This document shows positions 18,723 through 27,235 of a stretch of 59,698 bases of DNA, piece by piece. The notes beneath the pieces were generated by a model that saw only the letters and a list, made by a program, of their open reading frames with translations, was not told where the DNA came from and did no database searches. This DNA comes from Candidatus Latescibacterota bacterium (GTDB lineage Bacteria > Latescibacterota > UBA2968 > UBA8231): assembly GCA_022826515.1 (NCBI GenBank), contig JAJDUT010000099.1, positions 1 through 59,698 on the forward strand, given 5' to 3'. Positions within the stretch are counted from its first letter, which is position 1, and every line of letters begins with the position of its first letter. A program made the position numbers and the translations under genes.

Positions 18723-20051
18723 CTAGAGCGGTGCGGATGTCAAGGTCGAGGCATAACGCCAAGTGCGCGGGCCGAGCGCGAGGACGTGCAAGAGCGCGTC
18801 GCGCCGATGGACAAAGTCGGGCAACAGATCGTCGGCGAGCGTTGGGACGGCATGGCCTTCGTTGATGAGTTCGGGATTGATGTGGTGGCCGTCCTTGATG
18901 ATTTCATAGTGCAGATGAGAGGCGGTCGCCAGTCCGGTGGCACCGACCTTGCCGATGATCTCTTTTTGCTCTACGCGCTGCCCCTTGCGAACCAATATCT
19001 TGCTCAGGTGCGCGTAGCGGGTGCGATAGCCATTGGCATGGACGATTTCGACCAACTTGCCGTAGCCGCTTTGCCAACCAGCGAACGCGACCTGTCCACG
19101 GGCCGTCGTCCACACCAAGGTACCCGTCGGCGCACCGTAGTCCGTCCCTAGGTGGGGACGCTGCTTTTTGAGAATGGGATGGAAGCGTTGGTGGCTGAAG
19201 TGTGAGGTGATGCGATTGACGCCGAGGGGCTTGAGTACGAACATCCGGCCGAGGGAGCGGCCGCTGGCGTTGTAATAGGCATCCTCCCCCTCGATGGCAG
19301 CATAGCGGACCGCCAACTCGGTCCCTTGTTCGCCTTCGTAGCGTGCCAACAGGACATCGCCGTAGCGGACGAAGTGCTCGTCGATGTAGAGCTTTTCAAA
19401 GACAACTCCTAGCCGATCACCGCGGCGCGGGTCCCGCTGGAAGTCAATGACGGCACCAAATATGTCATCGGCGAGCACATCGCTGAGTGCCATGCTTTCT
19501 CCGGCTGCGCTGATGGCATTGGAGAGGTTGTCCTCAATGCGCACTTCGAGCCGCTCGACCCGCCGCTCCAGCGGTAGCTGCAATTGGCGAGCAACAAACT
19601 GACCGCCGTGTAATTTCACTTCAATCGGGCGATCCGGGGTGCGATGAGGCGTGTAGCGAAAGCGGCGAATGGCGTCGCTGGTGTCGATTGCGACCTCGTA
19701 GTAATCGCCCGGCTTGACTTGCCTAAAATCAAAAACCGCGTCCAGCGCTTCGTACAGCCGTTCCAATTGGCTGCTGGGGACGCGGTACTGCTTGAGCGAG
19801 CGGTCAAGGGAATCCCCGGAGCGCAGTTCGGCGGCAATCGTCCGCGTGGGATCGTCGGGTGGGGGCGGAATCGGAGGACCGACAAAAGGGGGCCCCCAAA
19901 CGGTAGCCGCCGCGGCCGGAACAAAGGCCACTTCCTCGAAGTGGACGGCTGTGGTCGTCGAGTGCTGAGCGGACATCCCCAAGCGCAGCGCCATAAGCGC
20001 AAAACTGCTCCATAGGATGCCCCAGAACTTGATGGGAAATCCGAATCGCAT
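18723..20051 (-). CDS. M23-family peptidoglycan endopeptidase (LytM domain)
   Basis: A 442-residue exported peptidase. A hydrophobic N-terminus (residues 7-28) acts as a signal peptide or anchor. A proline-rich linker (about 54-68) and an OapA/LysM-like region (SGDSLDRSLKQYRVPSSQLERLYEAL) follow. The LytM catalytic domain has its zinc ligands His300/Asp304 (HLGTDYGAPTG) and HLH at 379-381 (SHLHYE). M23 enzymes cut peptidoglycan cross-bridges during growth and division; all zinc ligands are present, so it should be active. It starts the minus-strand run Minf_1886 - larC - FG-GAP and diverges from rlmN. Confidence 0.92.
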   Translation of the reverse strand: MRFGFPIKFWGILWSSFALMALRLGMSAQHSTTTAVHFEEVAFVPAAAATVWGPPFVGPPIPPPPDDPTRTIAAELRSGDSLDRSLKQYRVPSSQLERLYEALDAVFDFRQVKPGDYYEVAIDTSDAIRRFRYTPHRTPDRPIEVKLHGGQFVARQLQLPLERRVERLEVRIEDNLSNAISAAGESMALSDVLADDIFGAVIDFQRDPRRGDRLGVVFEKLYIDEHFVRYGDVLLARYEGEQGTELAVRYAAIEGEDAYYNASGRSLGRMFVLKPLGVNRITSHFSHQRFHPILKKQRPHLGTDYGAPTGTLVWTTARGQVAFAGWQSGYGKLVEIVHANGYRTRYAHLSKILVRKGQRVEQKEIIGKVGATGLATASHLHYEIIKDGHHINPELINEGHAVPTLADDLLPDFVHRRDALLHVLALGPRTWRYASTLTSAPL

Positions 20052-20109
20052 ATCCAGAATCTACATGTATGGGGAGCAAAACAAAGGAACTGACAACGGG
20101 GGGAAACCG

Positions 20110-20164
20110 TTGACCAGTCTCAACAAACTTTTAACATATAATAACTTTGACATTTAATAGTCAA
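20110..20164 (+). promoter_or_regulatory. Promoter region of rlmN with a small inverted repeat
   Basis: An AT-rich stretch between the divergent M23 and rlmN genes holds TTGACC (20110-20115) and a perfect TATAAT (20137-20142) at a long spacing of 21. Next comes an inverted repeat, ttgac-8-gtcaa (20147-20164), overlapping the likely start of transcription and possibly an operator. This is motif evidence only. Confidence 0.4.
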
Positions 20165-20175
20165 GGATTTTTACG

Positions 20176-21222
20176 GTGACCAGTCAACCCTACGACCTAA
20201 AAGCCATGCTACCTGACGAACTCGACCAGTTCGTCGGCGAGCTCGACGAACCAGCGTACCGCACCCGTCAGATTTTCGCTTGGCTCTACGCCAAGGGCGT
20301 GCGCGACGTCTGCGAGATGACCAATCTCTCCAAAATGTTGCGGCAAAAGCTCGCCAAGCAGACGCGCATTACTTGCCTGAACCTCGTCATGCGTCAAGAG
20401 TCGGCCACGGGCGAGGCCGTCAAATTCCTCTTTGAGCTACCCACCGGGCAGCGCATCGAGTCCGTGCTGATCGTCGATGGCACCCGGCGCACAGCCTGCT
20501 TGTCGTCGCAAGTGGGCTGTCCGCTCGACTGCAAGTTCTGCGCCACTGGGCGGATGGGGATGATAGCCAACCTCGAAGCCGGGCAGATCGTCGATCAACT
20601 CTTGCAGGTCAATCAGTTTGCCCGCGAGCGGGACGAGCGGGTGACCAATGTGGTGATGATGGGAATGGGCGAGCCGCTGCTCAATTACTCGGCCGTCACG
20701 CGCGCCCTAAAGCTAATGCGCCTAAAAGAGGGCATTGGGCTGGGAGGGCGGAAAATCACGGTATCTACCGCAGGGTACATCCCGGGCATCCGCCGGCTCA
20801 TAGCCGAAGATCTCAACGTAGGGTTGGCCATTTCGCTCAACGCCACGACCGACGAGGTGCGCGAACAGCTCATGCCGATCAACCGCAAGTACAAAATCGC
20901 CGACCTCTTGGCGGTCGCGCGCGAGTTTTTCGCCTGTCGCGGCTATGGCGTTACCTTTGAGTATGTGCTCATGGCCGGGTTGACCGATGCGGATGCCGAC
21001 GCACAGCGGCTAGCCGAACTGACCCGCGACATTCCCTGCAAGATCAACCTCATACCCTACAACGAAACAACAGACCTCCGCTTCCGCCGACCAGCCCGTC
21101 AGCGTCTAGCGCAGTTCTACCAAGTGCTCAAAGGCTGCAACGTCGAGTTTACCGTGCGCCACAGCCGCGGGCGGGACATCGACGCAGCCTGCGGCCAACT
21201 CTACCACCAACAAAAAAAATGA
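20176..21222 (+). CDS. rlmN: 23S rRNA (adenine2503-C2)-methyltransferase RlmN
   Basis: A 348-residue radical-SAM enzyme that methylates C2 of A2503 in 23S rRNA and A37 of some tRNAs. The 4Fe-4S motif C115-x3-C119-x2-C122 (CPLDCKFCATG) is intact. The SAM-binding GMGEPLLN and the C-terminal conserved cysteine (Cys339, DAACGQL) used as the methyl carrier are also present. The start is GTG 20176, with GGA about 10 bases upstream. The length is normal. Its TGA lies close to the next gene, so the two are probably co-transcribed. Confidence 0.97.
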   Translation: MTSQPYDLKAMLPDELDQFVGELDEPAYRTRQIFAWLYAKGVRDVCEMTNLSKMLRQKLAKQTRITCLNLVMRQESATGEAVKFLFELPTGQRIESVLIVDGTRRTACLSSQVGCPLDCKFCATGRMGMIANLEAGQIVDQLLQVNQFARERDERVTNVVMMGMGEPLLNYSAVTRALKLMRLKEGIGLGGRKITVSTAGYIPGIRRLIAEDLNVGLAISLNATTDEVREQLMPINRKYKIADLLAVAREFFACRGYGVTFEYVLMAGLTDADADAQRLAELTRDIPCKINLIPYNETTDLRFRRPARQRLAQFYQVLKGCNVEFTVRHSRGRDIDAACGQLYHQQKK

Positions 21223-21232
21223 GTTGGCGATC

Positions 21233-21754
21233 GTGAACTTCAAAGGCCATGTCTTGGGCGGGGTCGTCACGGGAACCGGAGTGGCGCTAGGCGCGGTTTC
21301 CTCCGGCGCTGTCGCACCCGACGACCTAGCTACTCAAGCCGCTGTCGTCGGCACTGCGCTGTTTTTCTCTCTCTTCCCCGACTTGGACACAGCTTCGGTC
21401 GCACAGCGGTGGTTTTTCCGCGGCGTCTTCTGCGTCTTGCTCTATCTGGGCTGGACCGAGCACTACGAATTGGCGACCATAGTAGGCCTCTTGTGCGTCC
21501 TTCCGCTTTTGGACCACCACCGCGGCTGGACGCACTGGAAGATCAGCCCGTTCATCACCGTAGGGGTGCTGGGCACGAGCTACGAATACTGGCGGGCGCG
21601 GCAGGCTTTTCTGGGAGAATTCACCTGGGACAACGTACACGCTCTGCTGGAAGGGCACTTGGTTTTCTTTGTAGCCTGCATCGTCGGTTGGTACACCCAC
21701 CTGTTGCTAGACGGGTGCTTCAAGGTGTTCCCCACCAGCCAAGACCACCACTGA
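21233..21754 (+). CDS. DUF457/YdjM-like membrane protein (metal-dependent hydrolase family)
   Basis: A 173-residue integral membrane protein with four or five hydrophobic segments and the family pattern: NFKGHVLGG at the N-terminus, FPDLDTAS, LDHHRGWTHW and a late GWYTHLLLDG. The conserved His/Asp residues are those thought to bind metal in the DUF457/YdjM (LexA-binding, membrane hydrolase) family. GTG 21233 is taken because the family starts with NFKGH; a TTG at 21224 adds only three residues. It follows rlmN at once and converges on the ytfJ-like gene with only a few bases between the stops. Confidence 0.75.
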   Translation: MNFKGHVLGGVVTGTGVALGAVSSGAVAPDDLATQAAVVGTALFFSLFPDLDTASVAQRWFFRGVFCVLLYLGWTEHYELATIVGLLCVLPLLDHHRGWTHWKISPFITVGVLGTSYEYWRARQAFLGEFTWDNVHALLEGHLVFFVACIVGWYTHLLLDGCFKVFPTSQDHH

Positions 21755-21760
21755 GGCAAC

Positions 21761-22141
21761 TCAGTCGCTCTCGGCCTCGGCCTCGGCGTCTTTCTCTTTG
21801 TTCTTGCTGACGAACTTCTTGATCTTGGCGACGGCTTCGGGCACCAGCGCGATGATCTGACTCCAACCGGCCTCCTGGTCGCCGATGGACGCCACCTGTA
21901 CCCGGCCATCGGCATCGACGATGAGGAAGGCGATAGGTTCGATGTTCGCGCCGCCGCCCGTCCCGCTCTGCCCCTTGCCCTCTAGCCCGCCACCGGCCCC
22001 AAAGCCAAACGATATTTTCGATACCGGAATAATGGTCAAGTCGCCGGCCTGAAACGGCTGCCCGATGACGGTTTCGGTTTGCACGATGCGGTGCAACTCG
22101 CCCAAGACGCGCTCGACTAGGGATTCTACGGACGATGCCAT
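21761..22141 (-). CDS. GerW/YtfJ-family protein
   Basis: A 126-residue member of the YtfJ/GerW family (Spore_YtfJ). It shows the conserved core: ETVIGQPF..GD.TIIPVSKISFGFGAGGG, GGGANIEPIAFLIV, then a basic/acidic tail. In Firmicutes the protein is tied to spore germination, but homologues are widespread in organisms that do not form spores, with unknown function. The gene lies 16 bases downstream of a DUF2953/YtfI-like gene, the same pairing as ytfI-ytfJ of Bacillus. Confidence 0.85.
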   Translation of the reverse strand: MASSVESLVERVLGELHRIVQTETVIGQPFQAGDLTIIPVSKISFGFGAGGGLEGKGQSGTGGGANIEPIAFLIVDADGRVQVASIGDQEAGWSQIIALVPEAVAKIKKFVSKNKEKDAEAEAESD

Positions 22142-22156
22142 GAAAAGCTCCTCGAC

Positions 22157-22813
22157 TTAGATCGGGGTACGGAAGCGCGCGGCCAACAAGCGGTATGCCA
22201 CCTGCAAGCCAAAGCGCCCTAAAAGCAAAATTAACAAGCCCAAGTGCAAATGAGCGACCAAGTCCAAGCGGCCAAAGGCCCCCGCACGCACGAAATCCGG
22301 GCTGACGTTTATTTGCACTTTTCCCTTGCGTGCGGCAACCGCCTGTAAATAGCCATAAACCCGCCCAGTTTGGGCCGGGTCGGCCAATCCCAAACGGCCC
22401 TGGGCCCGCAGCTTTTTGAGTCGAATGATGCGCGGCAGGCTCGCCAACAGCCCAAGACTGGGCTTGATCAGCAGGCGCACGAGCGTGCGCAGGTTCCGTT
22501 CACTGGCTTTAGGCGCGGCCTCTCGCTTGGCTCTTCGCCGTGCTCTTCGCCGGCGCTTTGCTTGGGTCCGCAGCGGCAGGTAGGGGTACGGCAGGAGTTG
22601 CCCCAAGAGCACGGGCGCGATGCGCAGGCCCTTGGGGCCCCATCGCAGCCCAAGCCCTAGCCCTCCCCAGAAAAAGGACAGCCGCACTCCCCATTCCCAA
22701 GACTCTGGAAGCCCCTCGCGCCGACAGCGCAAGGCAAAAGTCATAGGGGCGCACAGTGCACCGAGGCCGAGCACGCCCAACGCACCCAATGCGGGTAATA
22801 GCCAGTCTAGCAT
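22157..22813 (-). CDS. DUF2953/YtfI-like membrane protein
   Basis: A 218-residue protein with an N-terminal transmembrane helix (residues 4-28), an Arg/Lys-rich middle (RRRRARRRAKRE, about 88-100), a region like DUF2953 (LGLADPAQTGRVYGYLQAV) and a second hydrophobic segment near the C-terminus (LLILLLGRFGLQVAYRLL). The DUF2953 match is supported by its position directly upstream of a ytfJ-like gene. The function is unknown; a membrane anchor or scaffold for YtfJ is the usual guess. Confidence 0.65.
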   Translation of the reverse strand: MLDWLLPALGALGVLGLGALCAPMTFALRCRREGLPESWEWGVRLSFFWGGLGLGLRWGPKGLRIAPVLLGQLLPYPYLPLRTQAKRRRRARRRAKREAAPKASERNLRTLVRLLIKPSLGLLASLPRIIRLKKLRAQGRLGLADPAQTGRVYGYLQAVAARKGKVQINVSPDFVRAGAFGRLDLVAHLHLGLLILLLGRFGLQVAYRLLAARFRTPI

Positions 22814-23064
22814 GAAGAGGAGTGCGGCTTTTTATGCCACACCGCGTTCCAATCCACGCGTCTGGTGCGATGCACGACGGCGAACAAGAGGACAATGCAC
22901 AAAGGGTCGTATAGCCTTGAAAAAGTGGACATACACAACGCGAAATAGACGAATTTCCACCCAAACCAAGCGCATCCCAGAAAGGCTCGCTTGCTCAAGA
23001 TCAGCGCATCTAACGTTCCTCGCGCTGGTTTGTACAACCTAGCGGCGCACGCGGGTTCAGTCAA
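22807..23064 (-). CDS. Doubtful small membrane ORF upstream of the ytfI-like gene
   Basis: An ORF of up to 85 residues whose stop overlaps the ATG of the ytfI-like gene (catgctag), as in coupled operons. The middle is hydrophobic (FGWKFVYFALCMSTFSRL, DPLCIVLLFAVVH) and the end is basic. No family is recognised and codon use is unconvincing. It may be a small membrane protein or chance. The remainder of 23065-23218 shows no gene. Confidence 0.22.
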   Translation of the reverse strand: MTEPACAARLYKPARGTLDALILSKRAFLGCAWFGWKFVYFALCMSTFSRLYDPLCIVLLFAVVHRTRRVDWNAVWHKKPHSSSC

Positions 23065-23218
23065 GCCTTTCTACGGATGCGGCTAGGGGCTAAACTGCCT
23101 TGACAGCACCCACGCCGTACGTTAGGCTTGAATTAGACGTAAGTTACAGTTAAAAAGTAAGTTAGGCTTTCTTGGCCAAGGGGCCGACACACGGTAATAG
23201 CGACGAAGGGCGAACCGA

Positions 23219-24997
23219 ATGGCAACCCAAAAGACAGTAGGAAGGCGCGTCCTTCAAGGCAGAGATTATGGAAGTTATTGGCGCGGACTATGGGTGGTCA
23301 TCGCGCTGTGGGCGGCCGTGGTGCCGGTAAGCGCCCGCTCGACGCTCAGTGCGCGCTTAGACCAACCGGCGATTGCCGGGCCGGCGTTGGATCAGCAGTC
23401 CATCCTCTACTTGCACTACTTCCCCGGCGATGGCGAAGCCATAGTCAGCGCAGATCTACGGTGTCTCGGCAACGCGCATTTGCAGAGCGTCCGCTCGGCA
23501 TTAGGCAAGGCGCAGCTAGAGGCAGCATCAATCAGTATAGACTATGCAGCGCGGCCTTTGGCCGGAGAACACATCGACACCCTCTACATCGACCTAGCCG
23601 CCGCTGAGCTGGGAACAATCGGCTGGACCGCGACAATTCACTCCTCGCTCGACCCACAGGGCGCTCCGGCCCACCAGACCGAATTCGACCTAGCAGTTCG
23701 CCCGCCGCCAGCCATTTCGTGGTCCATTGAGCCACAGCGGGTCTATCAGGGCGAGCGCTTTGACTTGCGCGCGATTGTGCGCTTCGACGATGCATCGGGG
23801 CCACCCTTAGAAGAACTGAATTGGAACTGGCCGCCGGAACTGAACTGGCCGGAGGGCGACGCCCCACAGCGCTGGGAGGGTAGCTTGGCCCCTGGGCAGG
23901 CCGATACGCTCTCTTGGATAGTACAAGTGGCTCCGACTCACCTCGGCCCCCTACCCTTGGCGGCCGCTGCACAGGTCTCCGGCCAGAGTCCAGTGGACTT
24001 GGCGACCCAGCACTTGCAGGTGGACCCGCTGCCCGCGATGGCCTTGGAGCCTGGATTTATGATGGCGTTGGAAGCTGGATTTATGGAGGTGGGCAAGCGC
24101 GGGCCAATCACCTGTATATGGCGCAACGAAAGCGCCAGCCCCATCGGCCTAGCGGCCCTGCGCCTGCAAGTTGCGCCAGCGTTCTCGGATGTCTCCTTGG
24201 TGGAAGGGCCGCCGGGCGCGGCTCTCGTACGAAGCGACGAGGAAGCTGCACCGAGCCTGCTGGTGAGCGACTTGGATAGCTTGGACGCGGGCGCAGCGAT
24301 TCGGGTGACGCTCGAAGCTGTGCCGCAGCGCCCAGGGCCTTTTACTTGGCAGAGTGCCTGTAAGCCCGTGGGGCGGGATCACTTTATTCCCCTGCACGGC
24401 GCGAACACGGTGCGCGTGGTATGGCCAGGAACGGCCCAAGCCCGAGGCGGCGCACAGCAAACGCCCACGGACTTGCAGTTGATCAATCAAGCCTTTGTCC
24501 GCGCCCTAGACCACCAAATGGATGCCCTCCCTCTATCCCCGGGTACGCGACTTTTCCTCCAAGCCGAAGACGAAAAGAACGAGGCCAATTGGGTCGTTGA
24601 GGACGCCCTGATCGAGACCTTGCAGCAGCGAGGCTATCAGGTGCTGGTGCGCCAGCCGGAAGAAGCGCCAGCCGACGTGGTTTACTATCGGCTGGTCAGG
24701 GCGCGCGTGGTGTACTCGCCAGCACCCCGGCGGCTACTTTTTTGGGGCAACGAACAACGGCGCGAGGCATACGGCGACCTCTTTCTCAGAATAGAAACAG
24801 CCGCCGACCACATCGTGCGCTGGGACCGCCGCGTCCAAGCCTATAGCGGGGATTTGGTATCGAAGGGATTAAGTGGGGTCTTAGGTGGGGATGACATGGT
24901 CGAACAAACGGTACTCAAACCAGAAAACAAAGCCATCGTGCGCGGCCTATCGGCCGGCATTCTCGGCGGGCTATTCTACATCTTTTTCGTTTTGTAG
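23219..24997 (+). CDS. Exported or membrane-anchored protein of unknown function
   Basis: A 592-residue protein not recognised as a known family. An N-terminal hydrophobic segment (about residues 22-40, WVVIALWAAVVPVSARS) is a signal peptide or anchor. It is followed by several Ig-like beta-rich stretches with conserved-looking phrases (LRPPPAISWSIEPQRVYQGERF, RGPITCIWRNES) similar to CARDB or alpha-2-macroglobulin-like modules. A C-terminal alpha/beta part (about 430-560: DALIETLQQRGYQVLVRQ, ADVVYYRLV) precedes a last hydrophobic helix (GLSAGILGGLFYIFFVL). It carries a 24-bp internal duplication. It converges on PBP1A with only 3 bases between stops. A role in the envelope is likely, the details are unknown. 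Confidence 0.75.
   Translation: MATQKTVGRRVLQGRDYGSYWRGLWVVIALWAAVVPVSARSTLSARLDQPAIAGPALDQQSILYLHYFPGDGEAIVSADLRCLGNAHLQSVRSALGKAQLEAASISIDYAARPLAGEHIDTLYIDLAAAELGTIGWTATIHSSLDPQGAPAHQTEFDLAVRPPPAISWSIEPQRVYQGERFDLRAIVRFDDASGPPLEELNWNWPPELNWPEGDAPQRWEGSLAPGQADTLSWIVQVAPTHLGPLPLAAAAQVSGQSPVDLATQHLQVDPLPAMALEPGFMMALEAGFMEVGKRGPITCIWRNESASPIGLAALRLQVAPAFSDVSLVEGPPGAALVRSDEEAAPSLLVSDLDSLDAGAAIRVTLEAVPQRPGPFTWQSACKPVGRDHFIPLHGANTVRVVWPGTAQARGGAQQTPTDLQLINQAFVRALDHQMDALPLSPGTRLFLQAEDEKNEANWVVEDALIETLQQRGYQVLVRQPEEAPADVVYYRLVRARVVYSPAPRRLLFWGNEQRREAYGDLFLRIETAADHIVRWDRRVQAYSGDLVSKGLSGVLGGDDMVEQTVLKPENKAIVRGLSAGILGGLFYIFFVL
24038..24085 (+). repeat. In-frame 24-bp tandem duplication
   Basis: Two copies, 24 bases apart, encode MALEPGFM and MALEAGFM inside the unknown exported protein. 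The copies differ at a few positions, so the duplication is not very recent. Confidence 0.7.
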
Positions 24998-25000
24998 TCT

Positions 25001-27235
25001 TCAAAACCGCTGGATGCGCCTAGGGGCCTGCTCTTGGGGCCGCCCATGTAGAGGGCACGTGCCCGGCAGGACTTCGCCAGCGATGAAGAGCTCCACTCGC
25101 TGATCGGGACAAAAGCGAGTGGCGATCTTGTTGGATTCATTGCAGACTGCGCGGCGCACGACGAGGTCCGCTGGGTACTCAAACCCGCGGTTTCTCAGGC
25201 TGCGATAAGGCTCCACGCTCGCATACACCTCCTTCATAAACTCCGCCCACAACGGCAGGGCCGCCGCCGAGCCGGCCTGCCTCGGCCAGAGACGCAGGCT
25301 GGGGTCGTCTATCCCGACCCAGACCCCAGCTACGAGATGGGGCGTAAAGCCGATAAACCACGCATCCGTGTAGTCATTGGTCGTGCCGGTTTTACCGGCT
25401 GCTTGGGGCCGAAAATCGTACTTTGTGCGGATGCCGTATCCAGTGCCGCCAGCTTCATCGACGACCGAGCGCAGCATGTCCGCGACAATTACGGCCACGG
25501 CCGGCCGCAGCACCTCCTGCTTGCGCCCGCTTTCCTTCGTAAAAAAGACATCGCCGTCCTTGCGTTCCAAGCGGCTGATCGCCATCGGCTCGACATGGAT
25601 GCCTTTGTTGGGAAAGACCGCGTATGCCGCCACCAAGTCGAGGAGTAACACCTCGCTGGTGCCGACACCGATGGAGGGAATGGCTTGGATGGGCGTGGAT
25701 ATGCCCATGTTGCGGGCATAACTCCCAATCAGGGCCGGGCCGAGTTCGTCGGCCAACTTAATGGCGATGAGGTTGCGCGACTGTTTCAGCCCTTCGCGCA
25801 GCGTCATCGGCCCCTTGAATTTCTTGTCGTAGTTTTCGGGATCCCAAAACTGCTCGCGTCTGTGGTCCCACAGCGTAAAGGCATTGTCGTCGAGCACATC
25901 TACCACAAAGCGATTGTTGTCGATGGCAGCCGTGTACACGAAGGGTTTGAACGCGGACCCAGGCTGCCGCTTGGCTTGGGTGGCGCGGTTGAATTTGCTG
26001 TGGCTGAAGTCGCGGCCCCCAATCATGGCCAAGATGTGCCCAGTAGCCGGATCCATAGCCACGAAGGCGGCTTGGACTACGGCTGAGTCGCGCACACTCC
26101 GGGACGCGCCTACATTTTTTAAGTACTGATCCACCTTTTCCTGCACCTTGCCTATTTCAGTATCAAAGTGCTTTTCGGCGATCTGCTGCAAGCGAGAGTC
26201 GAGCGTAGTGTGGACCACAAAGCCCTCGCGATAGGTTGCCATGCCAAACTCGCGCTGCATTTGCTGACGGACGTGCTCGACAAAGTACGGGGCTATGCCA
26301 TAGGTCTCCTCGTGGCTACCCCGGCGAGTGGCGATAGGTTCGTTGCGCAGGGAATCGCGCTCGGCGGAAGTAATCGCGCCATTGTCGGCCATGCTGTACA
26401 GCACCAGATTGCGTTGCCTGCGGGCGCGTTCGGGATGGCGCAGAGGAGTAAAACTATTTGGCCTCGGAAGCAACCCGACGAGCAAGGCACTCTCTTCGAG
26501 CGTGAGCTGATCGACTTCGCAGTCAAAGTACAGGCGCGCCGCAGACTTAATCCCGTAGGCACCGTGGCCGAAATAGACTGTATTGAGGTACATAGTCATT
26601 ATCTCGGGCTTGGTGTACAGGCGCTCGATTAAGACGGCGGTAATCTGTTCGCGGATTTTACGTGCGTATGTGGCCGCCACATCCGCAAAGGAAGCGCTGC
26701 TGCGCTGCGTGCCAACTTCGGCGAAGATATTGCGGGCGAGCTGTTGGGTAAGCGTGCTGGCCCCTTGGCCGACGAGGCGCCGGTCTTTGAGATTGGCCAG
26801 CAGCGATCCGGGGATGCGGTATATATCGATACCCCAATGAGAGAAGAAGCGCCGGTCCTCAGCCGAGAGGAGGGCGGCCTGCATAGACGCCGGGATTTCC
26901 TCATAAGTGACGATTTCGCGGTTTTCCTCAAGAAAGTCCTGCAAGTGGCGGCCATCGGCCGAATACACGTTGGTGACTCGCTTGGGTTGAAAGCTCCATG
27001 CGTCGAAGTCGGGCAAGTTGTCGTTGAAAATCAGATAGCCACTCACGCCGGCAATGGAGTACAAGACGAGGAAGCAAGCGGTGTAGAGTAGCAGCCTCTT
27101 GAGCAGTGAGAGCGTAATCGCACCTTTTACCCCTTCTATCACCCTGCCTAGACGCTCTTTATTAAAATAGAGCAGTAGGAGGCGAATCGCGCGTTTCGCC
27201 TCTTCTATTACCCTGCCCAGAAGCTCTCTATTCAT
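25001..27235 (-). CDS. Penicillin-binding protein 1A (bifunctional transglycosylase/transpeptidase)
   Basis: A 744-residue class A PBP that polymerises glycan strands and cross-links peptides in the periplasm. It has a cytoplasmic N-terminus, one membrane helix (about residues 50-70), a GT51 domain with its catalytic Glu in SAEDRRFFSHWGID and the GQGASTLTQQLARN motif, then the transpeptidase with Ser427-x2-Lys430 (GSAFKPF) and KTG at 615-617. The cytoplasmic stretch contains a duplicated segment (LLGRVIEEAKRAI and RLGRVIEGVKGAI), which is unusual. The start overlaps the end of the upstream ASPIC-domain gene by 8 bases, so both are in one operon. Confidence 0.95.
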   Translation of the reverse strand: MNRELLGRVIEEAKRAIRLLLLYFNKERLGRVIEGVKGAITLSLLKRLLLYTACFLVLYSIAGVSGYLIFNDNLPDFDAWSFQPKRVTNVYSADGRHLQDFLEENREIVTYEEIPASMQAALLSAEDRRFFSHWGIDIYRIPGSLLANLKDRRLVGQGASTLTQQLARNIFAEVGTQRSSASFADVAATYARKIREQITAVLIERLYTKPEIMTMYLNTVYFGHGAYGIKSAARLYFDCEVDQLTLEESALLVGLLPRPNSFTPLRHPERARRQRNLVLYSMADNGAITSAERDSLRNEPIATRRGSHEETYGIAPYFVEHVRQQMQREFGMATYREGFVVHTTLDSRLQQIAEKHFDTEIGKVQEKVDQYLKNVGASRSVRDSAVVQAAFVAMDPATGHILAMIGGRDFSHSKFNRATQAKRQPGSAFKPFVYTAAIDNNRFVVDVLDDNAFTLWDHRREQFWDPENYDKKFKGPMTLREGLKQSRNLIAIKLADELGPALIGSYARNMGISTPIQAIPSIGVGTSEVLLLDLVAAYAVFPNKGIHVEPMAISRLERKDGDVFFTKESGRKQEVLRPAVAVIVADMLRSVVDEAGGTGYGIRTKYDFRPQAAGKTGTTNDYTDAWFIGFTPHLVAGVWVGIDDPSLRLWPRQAGSAAALPLWAEFMKEVYASVEPYRSLRNRGFEYPADLVVRRAVCNESNKIATRFCPDQRVELFIAGEVLPGTCPLHGRPQEQAPRRIQRF

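Noticed and set aside
21749..21768. Terminator between the converging DUF457 and ytfJ-like genes
   Set aside because: Only a weak 5-6 base stem (actgag/ctcagt) with no T-run.
22814..23218. A conserved gene or RNA in the 405-base gap before the unknown exported protein
   Set aside because: No convincing ORF beyond a doubtful 85-codon frame, no structured RNA recognised, and only short repeats such as ttaggctt.
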